A stretch of 64,000 bases of DNA, taken from assembly GCA_001632435.1 (NCBI GenBank), contig KV423916.1:186001-250000 (forward strand), in the 5' to 3' direction. This DNA is from Calocera cornea HHB12733. Taxonomy: Eukaryota; Basidiomycota; Dacrymycetes; Dacrymycetales; Dacrymycetaceae. Both the position numbers and the translations under genes were made by a program. A model generated the notes under the pieces. It was not told the origin of the DNA. It was given only the letters and a program-made list of their open reading frames with translations, and ran no database searches. Of this stretch, positions 31,034-44,338 are shown piece by piece. Numbering within the stretch: the first letter of the stretch is position 1; each line of letters opens with the position of its first letter.

Positions 31034-32590
31034 CTACCGCTCCGCTGCCTTCACCTCCGGAAGACCCCACGCAACGCCCATCTCCTTCTGCCTCTGCGTT
31101 ATCATATCGCTCGCCTGTCCCCTCGTGGCCCCCCAGGGCAGGCTCAGCCCCATCCTCTCCAACTTGAGCTTCTGCCGCTCGGTAGCAGGCATATCCCGCT
31201 CCCCCGGACGCGGGACGAACACCGGCTTGCTCTGCCTCGCCAGCTCCGTGCGGCAGGCGATGATAAAGTTCGAGACCTCGCCTTTCCTGGCGGTTCGCGG
31301 GTCGTACGGGATCGGAAGGCCCGAAGCGTCCGAGAGGTTCTTGGCCAAGTCGAGTTGCGAGCCGGAGGCGGGCGTGCGGCGGGCGTGGCCCACCGGGACC
31401 ATTCGCCCGGGAATAAAGTTGCCGAACTGCAAAGCGTTGCTGTCAGCACTGATCCACACCCGTGAACCCAAGAAGCAAGCTCGAGCGGGGCATGCCAGAC
31501 ACACTGGAAGCACAGCACAAAGAGTGCCCCAGGCCATGAGCAGCAAAGCAGAAACAACGACTAGGAGACGGGCAAACTCACAATCTGCGCCTTGGTCAAC
31601 CATCGTTCCATCTCCGCGTGCGTCATCCCCTCTCGCACCTCGTGCGGGTCAGGCGCGCCCTGCGCGATGAGATTCTTGGCGAGCGCGAGCTGTGCGGTGG
31701 TGGGCGGAAGGCGGACGGCTTCGCGTGCCTGGGAATGGAGCGGTCAGCATCTGCCGTGCATAAGCGAACTGCTGCTTGCTGGCTGCTGCTGCTGCTGCTG
31801 GACGGCACCCTTCCCAGCCAGCACCCGCCCCAACAGCGGTGCAGCAGCAGCAGCAGCAGCAGCGACATCCCGCCCCCATCCAACCCAAGCCGCCAAAAGA
31901 CGCACCTTATCGATCCACCTCCTCAGTGCCCCCTCCGTGATCCCCGGATGCAGTTCCTCCACATCTGGCGCCCCGAGCAGTACGAGCCGCTTGGCCATCC
32001 TCAGTGCGCCCGGCGTGGGCTGGGCGGTGGAGGCGTACCGGAAGTCGGTGTCGGTTTCGAGCCGATACCTTGTGTGGTCGGTGCGTGGGGAAGGGGCGGA
32101 GGGGCTGCTGGAGGAGGAGGGCGGAGAGATCTCAACCAGGAGGTCGGACAGGGTGTCTACAAGAGACTGCGGGGATAGGCTCAAGGGTCTGTCAAGGCTC
32201 TCGGGAGCGGCAGATGGGTTGGAGGAGGAGGCGGAAGGGCCAGTGGAGTTGGGAGGGCGGGAGGCGAGGCCCCGCATCCGTGCTCCAAACTCTGTGGGCC
32301 ATTCGGGCGAGGACGAGGGCGTGGAAGGTTCTGCTCCTGAAGTGGTAGCTGGCGGTTGCTCCTGTGTGGTGGGGGAAGAGTCCGACGGTAGAGCGGCGGA
32401 CGAGCTGGGTAGGCTCAAGCGGGCCGAGGCTGCCCTCTGCCCGAGCATCAGTTCGCCCACGCCCACGGAAACGGATGCAGAAAGGACGTACAGACTGCTG
32501 CACCACTCCCCTCCTCGCATCAATCGCACGTACACAAAGACCACGGGACGCTGAGGTACTCGACCGATTGCGGACAGCGAAGGAGAACAT
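31034..32590 (-). CDS. mitochondrial SAP-like repeat family, copy 4
   Basis: Exon 1 starts MFSFAVRNRSSTSASRG, a presequence. Exon 2 adds a Ser/Pro-rich linker of about 150 residues, then repeat A (ALRMAKRLVLLGAPDVEEL, ITEGALRRWIDKV). A later exon holds repeat B (TTAQLALAKNLIAQGAPDPH, MTHAEMERWLTKAQ). The last exon holds repeat C (SGSQLDLAKNLSDASGLPIP, KGEVSNFIIACRTEL) and repeat D (ERQKLKLERMGLSLPWGATR, QASDMITQRQKEMG). A CTG/CAG inverted repeat occupies the intron between repeats A and B. The gene runs in tandem with copies 3, 5 and 6 on the minus strand. The lack of a charged tail sets copies 4, 8 and 13 apart. Confidence 0.7.
31783..31863. repeat. (CTG)n ... (CAG)n inverted repeat in an intron
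   Basis: GCTGCTGCTGCTGCTGCTGG on the left and a matching run of CAG on the right are separated by about 40 bp. Together they could form a long hairpin in the pre-mRNA of copy 4, between the exons of repeats A and B. Confidence 0.75.
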
Positions 32591-32653
32591 TGCGCGCAAG
32601 CTCGAGCGATGCGAGCACTCAGTCGTGCTGTGCTCGTTTGGGACGAAAAGTGC

Positions 32654-32698
32654 TCAGGGTCCACAGATGCCAAATCTGCATGGCGGGCTGTCACGTGA
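32654..32698 (-). promoter_or_regulatory. TCACGTGA + GGACCCTGA promoter of copy 4
   Basis: On the minus strand, TCACGTGA (32691-32698) precedes GGACCCTGA (32654-32662), which is 64 bp before the ATG. Order and orientation relative to the gene match the other copies. Confidence 0.6.
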
Positions 32699-32852
32699 TG
32701 GAAACGGGCCGGAGCAGGTCTCCTTCCAGCAGGGTTTATTGACTCAATGTATCACAGCAGGACGTCTGATCGTCCTCCTATATGCTAAAGCCCCCCCCTT
32801 GCGGCAGCATCCCCTAGCCTCGGAAATCCGCCCCAGGATTGGATATTTTCTA

Positions 32853-34047
32853 TCAGCCCCAGCGGGACACTGAGGGGTCCCACTCTCCGGCCTCCTCCTC
32901 CAGCTCGTCCTCCACACCCTCCTCTGCTTCTGCCTTTTCACTCCGTGCAGTACCCGTGTTCTGATCGTCCACGGCTTTCCAGGTCGCTCCTGCCTTGCTC
33001 TGCGCCTCCTCGATCAAGTCGCTCGCATGTCCCCTCGTCGCGTCCAGAGGCAATTGGATGCCCAGTTTTGTGAGCCGAGTCAGCTGCCCCTCGGTCGGGT
33101 GTAGGCCCCTCTCCTCTTCCGTCGGCCTGCGAACCGGAATGCCCTTCCGGTGCAGCTCCTTCTTGCACCGCAGGATGAAGTCGCTCACCCCGCCGAACTT
33201 GGCACTGGCCCGGTCATACGGCGGGGTCATCCCCGCCCGGGCAGCCAATTTCTCCGCGTACTCCAGCTGATTCTCGGTCGCAGGCTCTCTCCGTTGCGCG
33301 TGGGAGACGACCGGGGGCGGGCGGTGGTACCCGATCATCTGCGGGGTGGTCAGCTCTGCGGGCAGAGAGCATGCGGGGAAAACGTGCCTTGCGCGCCGCG
33401 CTGATCCACTCGGTCACCTCCCGCCGGGACATCCCGTCGTGCACCTGGTCCGCGTTGGGTGCGCCATCCGCGACCATGTGTCGGGCGAGTGCGATCTGGC
33501 CTTTGGTTGCGGGCATCTGGGTATCCAGCTCCGTTTCCTCGAGCACCTATTAGCACCACCGCCAAGCCACGAAACCCCGCATTAGCATCTGCCTCTTAGG
33601 ATGTGACTACAACCGCACCCCGGCGGCAGAAACGCACCTGCTGAATCCACGCGCCCACCTGGCCCTGCGTCAGCATCGAGATGTCGCCCGCCATCTTGGG
33701 CGCACCGCGATTCAGCAATTGGATGACGAACACCAAGGTATCGTAGGTCGGCTGGTCGGGGCGGCTGATTCTGGCCTTGTTTCGATTTCTGTATTCTTTG
33801 TAGCTCAAAGGTGTGGAGGTCAGGTTGTCCCTTGAGGGAGGCCTGTTCCTGGAGGGAAGCGTGTTCTCGGAGGTCGAGGCGCTCTCAGAGGTAGACCAGT
33901 CGGCATATCCGCGCTGGCTGGCGTGAGCAGCCCAGACAATGAGCCAAACAGACGACGCACCATCATCACAGAGGGAAACGGATTGATCGCATGCAAGAGC
34001 ATGGGGTAGCGGCCAAGCGCCGCTCTTGCAGATATGAGGGAGGACAT
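32853..34047 (-). CDS. mitochondrial SAP-like repeat family, copy 5
   Basis: Exon 1 encodes MSSLISARAALGRYPMLLHA. Exon 2 begins with the SQRGYADWSTSE cleavage-type site, then a Ser/Thr-rich linker and repeat A (DTLVFVIQLLNRGAPKMAGD, QGQVGAWIQQV). Exon 3 has repeat B (TKGQIALARHMVADGAPNAD, MSRREVTEWISAAR). Exon 4 has repeat C (ENQLEYAEKLAARAGMTPPY, VSDFILRCKKEL) and repeat D (TEGQLTRLTKLGIQLPLDAT, GHASDLIEEAQ), then an acidic tail. Repeat D here is the one that most resembles bacterial DUF3072. A further in-frame ATG lies 11 codons upstream and is a possible alternative start. Confidence 0.72.
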
Positions 34048-34098
34048 GGTGTGCGCACATGGAGGACGAAACGAAGGCAATCCCGGACATCGAGCCCT

Positions 34099-34135
34099 TC
34101 AGGGTCCGATTTTCGCAGGTCGCAAGCTCACGTGA
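34099..34135 (-). promoter_or_regulatory. TCACGTGA + GGACCCTGA promoter of copy 5
   Basis: On the minus strand TCACGTGA (34128-34135) is followed 20 bp later by GGACCCTGA (34099-34107), 52 bp before the ATG. Confidence 0.6.
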
Positions 34136-34313
34136 CCCGCACAGATTGCTCAGCGATAACCCCACCCTTTGAGCATTTCCAAAAAAGTAGTGCATGTCCA
34201 AGTACTCCTGTCTGTCGAGCGCTTTTTGGGGATCTGGGTGCCGAGGGAGGAGCCGAAGATGTTGTTCATACGGCCCACAGTGCACCAACCGCGTCAGGGA
34301 CGATGCAGAAGTG

Positions 34314-35534
34314 TCAGTCGGTTCTGAGTTCTCTGATAATGTCTCTCAGGAGCCTGCTTCCTCGCCCTGCGACCTTCTTTCTGACGGATCGGCCTTCGTC
34401 GCTCCCTTGACCAATTTTGCGCTCAGCCGCTGCCCCCTCTGCGCTTGCAGTTCCTTTCTCCGCGTTCTCCTCCTCCGATCTGGTCCTGTCCACCGCCTCC
34501 GGCAGCTTCATCTCTGCGCTCTTCTCCGCCAGCTCGGGCTCCACATTCTCATTCCCATTTTCCTTCTTCGCACTCGCCACACTCCCGCTGCTCTTGTTCT
34601 TGCGGCTCTTCTTAGCCTCCTGCAACTCCTGCAGCCTCTTGTGCGCCTCGCCCCAAGTCAACCCTGGCGACAGCTTTTCACCGAGCCTCCTGAGCCGAAC
34701 CTTCTGTAACTTCGACGCAGGTCCGCTAGGTACGTCCTGCCCGCGCAGGGTTGCCCCTTTACGAGTGAGCGTAGCACGTGCTTGGGCGATGAAGTCCTCC
34801 ACCTCTCCACGCTTCGCGTCCTCCGCAACGTACGGAACCTCCAGCTTGGCGTAAGCGGCCAGATCGTGCGCGTACGCAAGTTGGGCGGCGGTCGCGGGCT
34901 CGCTGCGCTGCTTCGGACCTATGTGCCTGGCGAGAGCGGGGGGTTTCCATCCGAGCTGCCAAAGCGTTAGCTACGCACAAGACAGCGCAGGAAACGGAGG
35001 GAGCAGCGAACATTCTTCGCCTCGTCCATCCACGCGGTCAACTCCCGCCAAGTCATCCCCTCCCGCAGCTTGTCCGCATTCCGCGCGCCTTGCTCAACCA
35101 TGTGCTGCGCAAGGGTGAGCTGATCCTCCGTAGGCAGAAAGTCGATGTCCGTCTCCTGCTTGATCTGCACCATCAACCGCCCCCAGGACGTCAAGATCAG
35201 CATCTTCTCCTCGTGGTGCGACAAGCGCGGGACGCACCTTGCTTAGCCATGCGTTGATTTCCTGCTTGGAGAGCATGGGGATGACTCCATCTATCTTGGG
35301 CGCGCCGTGCTCCATCAAACCCTGGGCGAGCTCTATGCTCCTTATGTTGGGCTTCTGAGGCGCACTGGGCACCGAAGCACGCTTGGTGTATCCGCGCTGG
35401 GCCACATGAGCTACGGGGTGTGCGACAGGAACACAGGATCAACATACGCATACGCAGGTTATAACGGGGTGTCTGTGGATCGTATGCGAGAGCAGGCAGC
35501 GTCCAGATACTACTTCCCCGATGAGGGAGAACAT
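34314..35534 (-). CDS. mitochondrial SAP-like repeat family, copy 6
   Basis: Exon 1 encodes MFSLIGEVVSGRCLLSHTIH. Exon 2 begins AHVAQRGYTKRASV and carries repeat A (SIELAQGLMEHGAPKIDGVI, KQEINAWLSKV). Exon 3 carries repeat B (TEDQLTLAQHMVEQGARNAD, MTWRELTAWMDEAK). Exon 4 carries repeat C (AAQLAYAHDLAAYAKLEVPY, EVEDFIAQARATL) and repeat D (KVRLRRLGEKLSPGLTWGEA), then a Lys/Glu-rich tail. Exon order, intron phases and even intron sequence match copies 1, 2 and 9, so this is a recent duplicate in opposite orientation. Confidence 0.72.
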
Positions 35535-35559
35535 GCATTCTGTCCTGGAGAGACCCGGG

Positions 35560-35600
35560 TCAGGGCCCAACTTCTTGCGTGGCCGTTTCATCAGGGACCT
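35560..35600 (-). promoter_or_regulatory. GGCCCTGA-type promoter boxes of copy 6
   Basis: On the minus strand GGTCCCTGATG (near 35590-35600) and GGGCCCTGA (35560-35568) occupy the positions of the two GGACCCTGA-type words of copy 9. The CACGTG core is missing, replaced by GGCCACGCA. Confidence 0.4.
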
Positions 35601-35639
35601 TTCCCGTTACCGATCTGATCCCGCTTTCCGCGTCCGGTA

Positions 35640-36120
35640 CTCTGAAGGCGACCTCCGAGGGCCCCGAGGCGGACAAAAGTGCTTGCGTTTATGATTTTTT
35701 CACCCATGCCTTCTGGTTTTCAGCCTTTTTTTCTTCATCAAACTCATTCCAAATAACTGAGCCTAATATTAGAGGAGCATATAGACGCATAATATGCATT
35801 GAGTTTACTGGGCTTACATGTTATCTGCAACATTTTGAAGCGCTGCAAGCAGTTTTGCAGACAACCCGGGCGGTTAAATGCAAATGTGCTGACTTACTAA
35901 CCCGTCAAAGTGTTTTCGCTTATAGCTCCGACACAAGTATTGCACCCGGATACGGCGAGGAGAGATGCAAGTCACGCGCCTCAGAGTCGAAAAGCTGTTA
36001 GTTTTCCCTCGCTACCTTTCTGTTAAGGAATTCGGTATGTTGTTATGGCTCTTGCTTTAGTTGTTGCTTATTTGCTCATATGCTCATATCAAAGGTGACA
36101 AAACTGGGTAGATTGGACAT
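35640..36120. other. AT-rich island
   Basis: Base composition drops sharply to AT-rich relative to the surrounding GC-rich genes. A 140-codon open frame (35579-36001) runs through it but has no family signature. It may be an old, mutated transposon or foreign insert placed directly upstream of the copy 6 promoter. Confidence 0.45.
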
Positions 36121-36239
36121 AATTGGACCTCCGACCACTCAGTAACTGGGCTTGGGAAAAGCCATGGTTCCCTCGGAGACGGGAGACGCGGAACGACTTA
36201 GTGCATGCACCTCACATCAACCGTAGACTGGGGCAACTC

Positions 36240-36410
36240 TGGCGATGTCACACCAGCTACAAAGGTCTCTGCCTCCCAGGGCCACAAGAGCGGTCTGCAG
36301 CTACATCTAGCTGCCGGACAGACTGAGCAAGGAGCGGGGAGATGCAGCATGGGATATATTTGTGGTTCGTCATTTGAACATTTCTAAGAAAATCTTACGT
36401 GGTACAACTA
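36240..36410 (+). repeat. dispersed repeat, copy 1 of 2
   Basis: It shares CAGCATGGGATATATTTGT, GTCTCTGCCTCCC, GCCGGACAGAC and the end word TACGTGGTACAACTA, in the same order, with the reverse complement of 44136-44338. Overall length is about 170-200 bp. Element class is unknown. Confidence 0.7.
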
Positions 36411-36552
36411 TGCCTGCCTCTCCAACAGCCATAGTGGCTCGCTGCGCCGCGAGGAAAAAACCGGAGGGCCCTTCACATGGTCCATAATGCGCCAACCGTG
36501 CTGATTGACGACGCAAAGGGTTCGGTCCGCTTGAGTGCTCTGACGAGGCCTG

Positions 36553-38009
36553 TCAGGAGCGTGCGTCCTCCCGCTTCGCACTTTCTTCAGACGCTCGACC
36601 TTCGTCATTCCCTTCACGGACTCTGCCCTCAGCCGCTCCGCCGCTTCCGTCTCCTCGCCTACTTGCGATATCGAGTATCCTCCGCCACCTCACCGTCCAG
36701 TCCTGTTCTACCTCCGATCCGGGCCGGTGCAGCTCCTCCATCAGTTTACTTCTAATGCGTGCCTCTCTCAGCTCGCGATCCACAACTACCTCCTTCGCAT
36801 TCTCCTTCATCGCAATCGCTACGGTCCCTCTGTCCTTCTCGCTGCGGGCGTCCGCAACCCCCTCCACGCTCGGCTCGCTCAGCTCGCGCTCCACAACCTC
36901 CTTCGCATTCTCCTTCTTCGCAGTTGCCAGGGTCCCTCTGTCCTTCTCGCTGCGGGCGTCCGCAACCTCCTCCACGCTCGCCTCGCTCAGCTCGCGCTCC
37001 ACAACGTCCTTCGCAACTCCCTTATCCACACTCGCCGCAATCCCGCTGCTCTTCTTCTCGCGGGACCTGGCAAGCGCCTGCAAGTCCTGTAGCCTCTGCA
37101 GCTCCTGCAGTCTCTCCTACGCCTCACCCCACGTCAACCAGTCCGTCACCTGCGCACCCAGTTCCCTGAGCCGCCTCCTCTGCCCCTCCGTGGAAGGCGC
37201 GCTAGGCACAGCTTTTCTGTGACGGATGAGCTCATCCCGGGCTCGGGCGATGAAATACGCCACCTCTCCACGGTTGGCGCCCTACGCATCATACGCGGCC
37301 TCGAGCCCGGCGTGCGCGGCAATCTCGCGCTCGTACGCTAGTTCGGGGGCGGTTGCAGGGTCATGGCGGTGCTCAACTTTTAGGTGAGTCTTGTGAATGG
37401 GAGGTTTCCAGCCGAGCTGCCCTCGCCTCCGCTAGGCGCAAAACAGCCCAGGGAGAGGAGCGAACATTTTTCGCCTCGTCGACCCACCCGCTCCACTCGC
37501 GCCAAATCATCCCCTCACGCATCTTGTCCGCGGTTGGCACGCCTTGCTCAACCAGCTACTGCGCGCGGGTGGACTGCCCCTTCATAGGCGGCATGCCGCT
37601 CTCCGTCTCCTGCTTGATCTGCACCATCAACCGTGGCAAGGACGTCCAGGTCAGCATCCCCTTCTCGTTGCGCGACAAGCGGGGACGCACCGTTCTTATC
37701 CACGCAACAAGCGCCGACTGCGAGAGCGTGGCGATGTCTCCCTCTATCTTGGGCGCCCCGCGCTCCATCAGCTCCCGGGCGAGCTCTATGCTCCTTTTCG
37801 CGGGCTTGCGTGCCTGGGACACCGCGGGAGTTCCGGCGCATCCGCGCTGGGTCGTGTGAGCTGCGGAGCGTGCGACGGGTTGGTTCACCGATTCGACGCA
37901 CATGTGCCACAGTGAGAAGGGGTGTCCGAGTCCTGCGGCTAGCATGGGAGGGCAGCCAGCGTGCACATGCCGCTTTGGCGCGTATCGGTATGTCTAAGGC
38001 GGAGAACAG
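36553..38009 (-). pseudogene. mitochondrial SAP-like repeat family, copy 7 (broken)
   Basis: The four-repeat layout is still readable: repeat A (SIELARELMERGAPKIEGDI), repeat B, repeat C, repeat D and a tail with an internally repeated block (VADARSEKDRG appears twice). Four lesions disable it. The start codon position reads CTG (38007-38009) where other copies have ATG before TTCTCC. TAG stops interrupt repeat B (37556-37558), repeat C (37282-37284) and repeat D (37117-37119). TCACGTGA remains 50 bp upstream (38059-38066), but the GGACCCTGA word is gone. The reading frame is otherwise well kept, so the loss is fairly recent. Confidence 0.82.
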
Positions 38010-38066
38010 GCGGCGTGATCGAGAACGGTTAACGTTCACTTTCTGATGCCGGAGTGGCTCACGTGA

Positions 38067-39172
38067 CCTCCGATCCGCTCGCAGTGACCGCCTGCAGGCA
38101 TCGGTCCTGTGCTGTGCTGTGCTGTGCAGTCGGAGCCCAGACAAGCACACCGGAAAATAAGCATACCGGGGTATCATGATCAACCCCGAATCCCCTCTCC
38201 CGCGCCAACCGAAGGGATTTTCCTCACGTCTTGACGATAACGCGCTGTCGGCACTGTAGGCACTTACTGTAGTAGCATGGTCCGTTGAATCCCGCATGCC
38301 TCCTCGAAGCCCGCAACGGGCCGTCCGCGCCGCTCCGTTCTCCGTTCTCCGTGATCCGTATTTCTGCCCGGGTCCGGCCCAGCAGCTCGCGCTCACTCTG
38401 CGCCTGCCTTCTCAAAGCCCAGTACGGTACGGTCTGTTCAGCCCAAGCAGTACAGTCTGCAGTATCTGGCGCTGACGGTGAGTCGTGAGTCGTGAGTCGT
38501 GCCCGCGGGGACATCCCTCCCCAAGGCCAGGATGGTAATGGTAATGGAGCGATAGCGCGGCTCGGCGCCGGGGGCGCTGTGCTGGCTCGCGCCCAAGGGT
38601 CAAGCGCGTGCTTCCAGTACGTTTCGGGCGGGGTGCGAGTGGGTGTCTGTTTGGACGGCTGGGAGAGGCCGGGTCAGGGCCCAGGGGGGGTACTGCAGCC
38701 ATACTGTATGTGTTCCAGAGGACGAGCAGTCTACGGTACGGGAGCGCGCCACGGTGGTGCTCACCATACGCTACGCTACTGACGTTCGGGAAGCACAGTA
38801 TGAACACTAGGGGGGTCGACGTCCGGGAGAAGGCACGGGCACCTTTGCCGGCGTATTGTATACGGTCTTGTGCGCTGTTGCACGACCGCACTTGGTTGGA
38901 GAGCGAGAGCAGGTGGCGCGAGGCGTACAGTATCCCCAGGCCGTGGCTCAGGATGTGAGAGGTGTGTGCAGTACTGTACTGTACGCCTCTGCGGCGGGGC
39001 AGGCTCGCCGACAGAGGCCGCAGTGCAGTGCAGTGCAGTGATGCAGGCGTGCGGTGCGGGTTCAATAGGATAGTGTTGGCACGCATGCAGCAATGCCTTT
39101 CCCGCTCCCCGCCCAACGCCCACCGGGGTACGTACGTACTTCCCCTCACTCGCCCTCGCCCTCGCTCCTCAC
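38067..39172. other. intergenic region with short tandem repeats
   Basis: Short tandem runs occur, such as TGTGCTGTGCTGTGC near 38110, GAGTCGTGAGTCGTG near 38485 and CAGTGCAGTGCAGTG near 39022. Long overlapping open frames on both strands are not supported by any signature. Confidence 0.45.
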
Positions 39173-40265
39173 CTACTCACTCCCCAGGGCGACGCCGCCC
39201 TCCCTCTGGAGCTCGGTCAGCCGGTCGCTCGCCTCGCCCCTGGTCATCCCCTCGTGCAGCTGCACGCCCAAGCGGGCGAGCTTCCTCCTCTGTCCCTCCG
39301 TCGGCAGCTCGGCGCGCTGCGGCTCGCTCGGCAGCCACACGGGCGTGCCTCGGCGCGCGAGCTCGGCCTTGCACGCGAGGAGGAAGTCGGACACTTCGCC
39401 CTTTGTCGCGAGGGGCGCGGGCGGGTAGGGCGGGTGCCGGCCCGCGAGGCGCGAGAGGAGTGCCGCGCGCCGCAGTTGCGCGCCGGAGGCCGGGGTGCGG
39501 CGCGCGCGCCCGGTCGGGACGAGCGAGGGCGGCTGGTAGCTCGTGTACTGCCGGCGGGTCAGCGTCCGCGTCCGCGTGGCCCGGCTCGGCTCGCAGCTGC
39601 GGGAACGGGGGAAGGCAGGAGGAGGGCGGCCGGACGGACCTTCTTAGCATGCTCGAGCCACTCGGCCAGCTCGCCAAAGCGCATCTGCTCCCTCACCCTG
39701 CCGCCTGCCGGCGCGCCCTGCTCGACCAGGGCGCGTGCGTACGCGAGCTGCTGGGCGGTGGCGGGCAGGTCGGCGGTCTGCGAAGGGAGCCCAGTGCGGA
39801 TCAGATGGCGTCAGCGCTGTGCGGCCCGGGCCCGGCGAGGCGCACCTGGACATGGGCGATCCACTGGGTCAGGACGGCCTCGTCCATGTCGTCCAGCGGC
39901 CGGTCGGTGTGCGCCCCCTGGCTGAGCAGCTTCCTCGCCTGAGTGAGGAGGAGTGCGTGGGGCGGGGCGGGCGGGGCTGCGGCTGGGGGCGGAGCGGGCG
40001 GTTTCCGGGATGGGGCGGTGCGCCGGACGGGGGGCAAGGCGAGCCTCTGCTTCTGCTTCTGCTTCTGCTTCTGCGTGTGGACGGGCGAGTACGGCCTCGG
40101 CGCGGCGAAGGCGGACGAGCCGGAGGGGGAGGGGACGTGGGACGAGTGGCTCGGCAGGCCGCGCGCAGTGGGCAGGGCGGCGAGTCTGCCCTCAGAGGGG
40201 CGGCGCGGGGCGGGGGTGGAGTAGGCGCGGCGCGGGAGGAGCGTCGCGAGCCGGAGGCGGAACAT
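39173..40265 (-). CDS. mitochondrial SAP-like repeat family, copy 8
   Basis: The start at 40265 gives MFRLRLATLLPRRAYSTPAP, a textbook presequence with an R-A-Y-S cleavage site. A linker with a Lys-Gln repeat (QKQKQKQK) precedes repeat A (LLTQARKLLSQGAHTDRPLD, EAVLTQWIAHV). The next exon has repeat B (TAQQLAYARALVEQGAPAGG, MRFGELAEWLEHAK). The last exon has repeat C (SGAQLRRAALLSRLAGRHPP, KGEVSDFLLACKAEL) and repeat D (TEGQRRKLARLGVQLHEGMT, GEASDRLTELQ). It is very GC-rich compared with copies 9-13. The upstream frame to 40418 is open, but the ATG chosen begins the presequence. Confidence 0.72.
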
Positions 40266-40369
40266 CCTGCTGGGGCTGCTGGGGCTGCTGGGGCTGCTGT
40301 GAGTGCAGGTGCTGTTCCCGGTCTGGCGGCGAGGCACCTGCAGCGGGTGAGCGGGCGTGAAAGAGCGGG

Positions 40370-40434
40370 TCAGGGTCTGGCGGGCAGCAAATCGCAAATC
40401 GCAAATCGCAAATCGCACCCGGTACGGTCACGTG
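40370..40434 (-). promoter_or_regulatory. CACGTG + AGACCCTGA promoter of copy 8
   Basis: On the minus strand the CACGTGA core at 40428-40434 is followed by AGACCCTGA (40370-40378), about 105 bp before the ATG. A heptamer run (ATCGCAA repeated four times, 40388-40418) separates the two and a GGGGCTGCT run follows, so the spacing was enlarged by tandem repeats. Confidence 0.55.
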
Positions 40435-40719
40435 GCCCAGTCGGCTCCACGCACGGCGCATCACTCCGAACACTGCGCGCCCGTCCTCGGCCTCGATCGC
40501 CCAGCGGGAGAGCGGCTGCGGCAGGGCGTCATGACCAGCCCTTCGCTCGACAATCATTCATGTTGAGAGAATGGATGCGGTAGAAGTACAGGGACAAGAC
40601 AAGGTTTGCACAGTTTTCAACCCGCCCAGACGGCGCTCGCGGCCTACCACCGTCTGCCCGCCACGGGACGCACGCGGCTCCGGCCTGCTGAGCCCCCGCC
40701 CCTCCCACGCCCGCGTGCC

Positions 40720-41401
40720 TCACGCCGCCTGCGCAGGCTTGCCTTCCTGGCCCACCTCCACCTTGACCTCCTGCCCCAGCGTGACCTCCGGCTGCTCATA
40801 CAAGCTCAGCTGGCCCACCCGATCCCCCTCCCCCTCCGCCCCGCCCCCGCCGCGCCCGCGCGGGTGCAGCGCGCGGTACATGTCGAGGTAGTGCTGGCCG
40901 TCGAAGCCGTGGGCGGGGAAGCGGCCGTAGAGCTCTTCCTTCTGGTGCCGGGTCAGGCGCACTTGCGTCGACACGTACGGTTTGAGCTGGGTGGGGCGGT
41001 GGGGATTGGGGTGGGTGCGGAGAGAGGAGGGAGGAGAGGGGGGGCATGGGAGGAAGCACGAGCACGGTCAGCGGGGAGTGTGGGAGTGTGCCGGGCGGGA
41101 GGGGGAAGAGGGCAGACGCACGGGAGTACTGTTGAGCACCTCGAGCGGCGGCGCGACGAACACCCGCACCTTGCGGTCGTCAAGCGTGTACTTTGCCTTG
41201 CCGCGGATCTGGTGCCTGCCCGGCGCGCCCGTGCGCGGGCCCCCGGGGAGCGACGAGGCGCGGTTGCCTGCGCTGCTGCGTTAGCCGGGGTATGTGGGCG
41301 TGCTCCGCCCGGAGCGCACCCTTGTAGTAGTCCTTGTTCGCGTGCTTGGAGATGAGCGGGAGGCGCGAGGCCTTGCTGAGTGCTGCCCGGGTCGGGAACA
41401 T
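40720..41401 (-). CDS. MRPL27: mitochondrial large ribosomal subunit protein mL41 (MRPL27)
   Basis: Three exons. The first reads MFPTRAALSKASRLPLISKH and then NKDYYKG. The second reads NRASSLPGG, GAPGRHQIRGKAKYTLDDRK and VRVFVAPPLEVLNST. The third begins LKPYVSTQVRL and ends GKPAQAA. The K-x-Y-Y-K-G, G-R-H-x-x-x-G-K-Y and V-R-x-F-V-x-P ... LKPYVS series matches mL41 of fungal mitoribosomes. The C-terminal extension of about 80 residues is longer than in yeast. It is divergent from the GH1 gene. Confidence 0.82.
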
Positions 41402-44051
<2,650 letters not shown>

Positions 44052-44135
44052 GCGTGAGCCTGCGAGCCTGCGAGCTTGCGACGCCGGCCAGCGGCCGGGT
44101 GGCCTTGGCCGCGGGAGGGGCAGGTGCTGGTGTAG

Positions 44136-44338
44136 TTGTACCACGTACGCGTTTTTCTTTCTTGTTTTCTTGGAAATTGTCCACACGACAGAACTACAAC
44201 AACAAATATATCCCATGCTGTATCTCCCTGCCCCTGGCGCTGTCTGTCCGGCGGCGAGATGGAGCTGCAGACTACGCTTGTGCCCCGGATCCGGGAGGCA
44301 GAGACTTCTGTACTGTAGCTGGTGTCGACCCCTCATCT
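44136..44338 (-). repeat. dispersed repeat, copy 2 of 2
   Basis: Reverse-oriented partner of 36240-36410, sharing GGGATATATTTGT, CTCTGCCTCCC, CCGGACAGAC and TACGTGGTACAACTA in order. It lies in the 3' flank of the GH1 gene, 240 bp before the promoter of family copy 9. Confidence 0.7.

Noticed and set aside
35579..36001. 140-codon open frame in the AT-rich island
   Set aside because: No recognisable domain, no splice context and no promoter motif. More likely chance openness within an insertion.
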